The notes beneath the pieces are model-generated. The model searched no databases. It had not been told where the DNA came from and saw nothing but the letters and a program-made list of their open reading frames with translations. Below, in pieces: positions 63,537-64,000 of a stretch of DNA of 64,000 nucleotides (the stretch's first letter is position 1; each line of letters starts with the position of its first letter). The translations under genes were made by a program, and so were the position numbers. Source of the DNA: Paraburkholderia madseniana (GTDB lineage: Bacteria; Pseudomonadota; Gammaproteobacteria; Burkholderiales; Burkholderiaceae); contig NZ_VOSW01000029.1 of the NCBI RefSeq assembly GCF_009690905.1, positions 30,503 to 94,502 of the forward strand. The letters run 5' to 3'.

Positions 63537-63885
63537 TCAGGCGCGCGCCGCGCCGGAGCGCCGGCTTACCACGACGATCATCACGAGGCACAGCGTCAGC
63601 GCCGTGAGCATCGTGCTGATCGCGGCGATGGTCGGATCGATCTCGTCACGCAGCGTAACGAACATGCGGCGCGTTAGCGTCTGGTTCGAACCGCCTGACA
63701 CGAAGAGCGCGACCACCGTTTCGTCGAGCGCCTGAATGAACACGAACACTGCGCCGGAGATCACGCTCGCCTTGATCTGCGGCAGCGTCACCGTCATGAA
63801 ACTGCGAAAGCGATTCATGCCGAGGCTGCGGGCAACCATCTCCTGGGTGCGGTCGAAGGTGCGAAGATCGGCGCCGACCGAGATC
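63537..63885 (-). CDS. ABC transporter permease, PotC/YdcV type (5' part missing)
   Basis: C-terminal 115 residues of a polyamine-family permease: EAA loop MVARSLGMNRFRSFMTVTLP, then ASVISGAVFVFIQALDETVV and a final helix LTALTLCLVMIVVVSRR. The sequence stops being genomic at 63885, where adapter begins; any longer reading frame containing MCIRDR is an artefact of adapter translation. Upstream permease and ATPase genes would lie past the contig end. Confidence 0.85.
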
Positions 63886-64000
63886 CTGTCTCTTATACAC
63901 ATCTCCGAGAAAAAAAAAAAAAGAAGCCCCGAAACTCTGCCACTAATATACATATCCGTGCCCACGAGACCTCTCAACATATCGTACGCCTCATTATGCT
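63886..64000. other. Illumina Nextera adapter read-through (non-genomic)
   Basis: CTGTCTCTTATACACATCT at 63886-63904 is the Nextera/Tn5 mosaic end, followed by CCGAG, 13 A and low-quality sequence. CCGTGCCCACGAGAC at 63956-63970 matches the Nextera i7-side adapter with one mismatch, then an 8-base index-like stretch (63971-63978) and ATATCGTACGCC... to 64000, which agrees with the Illumina P7 tail at 16 of 22 positions. This segment is library adapter, not chromosome. Confidence 0.97.

Noticed and set aside
63910..63922. Run of 13 A
   Set aside because: Inside adapter read-through; not a biological poly-A tract or terminator.
63537..63980. 147-codon minus-strand frame including MCIRDR
   Set aside because: Its first ~32 codons are translated adapter; only 63537-63885 is genomic.

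Overview
The window is high-GC, densely packed bacterial chromosome from what looks like a Burkholderia-type beta-proteobacterium (Paraburkholderia/Caballeronia-like). The signs are an unusual abundance of LysR regulators, many amino-acid ABC uptake cassettes, aromatic-acid and amine oxidation genes, a sigma-54 activator, and an Lqs/Jqs-type quorum-sensing cluster of the kind known from Legionella, Janthinobacterium and some Burkholderia. No rRNA, tRNA, CRISPR array or complete insertion sequence was seen. The last ~115 bases are not genomic: they are Illumina Nextera adapter read-through, so the right edge is a contig end.

Layout. 1-4986 (minus): DUF2760 protein and two tandem Hsp70-family ATPases, translationally coupled; the second runs off the left edge. 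5282-6971: divergent LysR and an NADP-binding reductase. 7026-7845: a leader ORF with three consecutive His codons, a transcription attenuator and a compact histidyl-tRNA-synthetase-core paralogue whose reading frame is broken. 7850-12298: FAD amine oxidase plus polar amino-acid ABC cassette and divergent IclR. 12300-16834: a decayed region with a truncated DUF917 start, a near-perfect sigma-54 promoter with twin operators, a poly-cysteine mini-ORF, the sigma-54 activator, and an NnrU protein. 17272-18940: cysteine hydrolase and haloperoxidase-like hydrolase. 19309-23133: alpha-hydroxyketone quorum sensing (sensor kinase, response regulator, convergent synthase). 23413-35138: aldehyde dehydrogenase, Tat-exported GMC oxidoreductase and LysR, divergent from an aryl-CoA pathway operon (hydrolase, VOC protein, aryl-AMP/CoA ligase, salicylyl/anthraniloyl-CoA-type hydroxylase), then an aromatic-acid MFS carrier and TetR. 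35151-40792: SDR, NTF2-like and LysR genes with a shared palindromic operator. 41113-50271: a catabolic module of two NodB-like deacetylases (one lacking metal His), MmgE/PrpD, an ArgH paralogue and a polar amino-acid ABC transporter with two binding proteins. 50418-53330: LysR/SDR/AhpD-like genes and a YbjQ protein. 53528-63885: LysR, FAD oxidases, amino-acid and polyamine-type ABC parts, GMC oxidoreductase and aldehyde dehydrogenase.

The biology is mostly nutrient scavenging: import of amino acids, polyamine-like amines and aromatic acids coupled to FAD oxidases and aldehyde dehydrogenases, each module with its own regulator. The most distinctive items are the His-codon attenuator in front of the HisRS-core paralogue, the quorum-sensing locus, the orphaned sigma-54 promoter region, and the paired active/inactive deacetylases in the ArgH module. 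Two single-base frameshifts (about 7290 and 54625) could be real mutations or assembly errors, which matters because this contig demonstrably carries untrimmed adapter.
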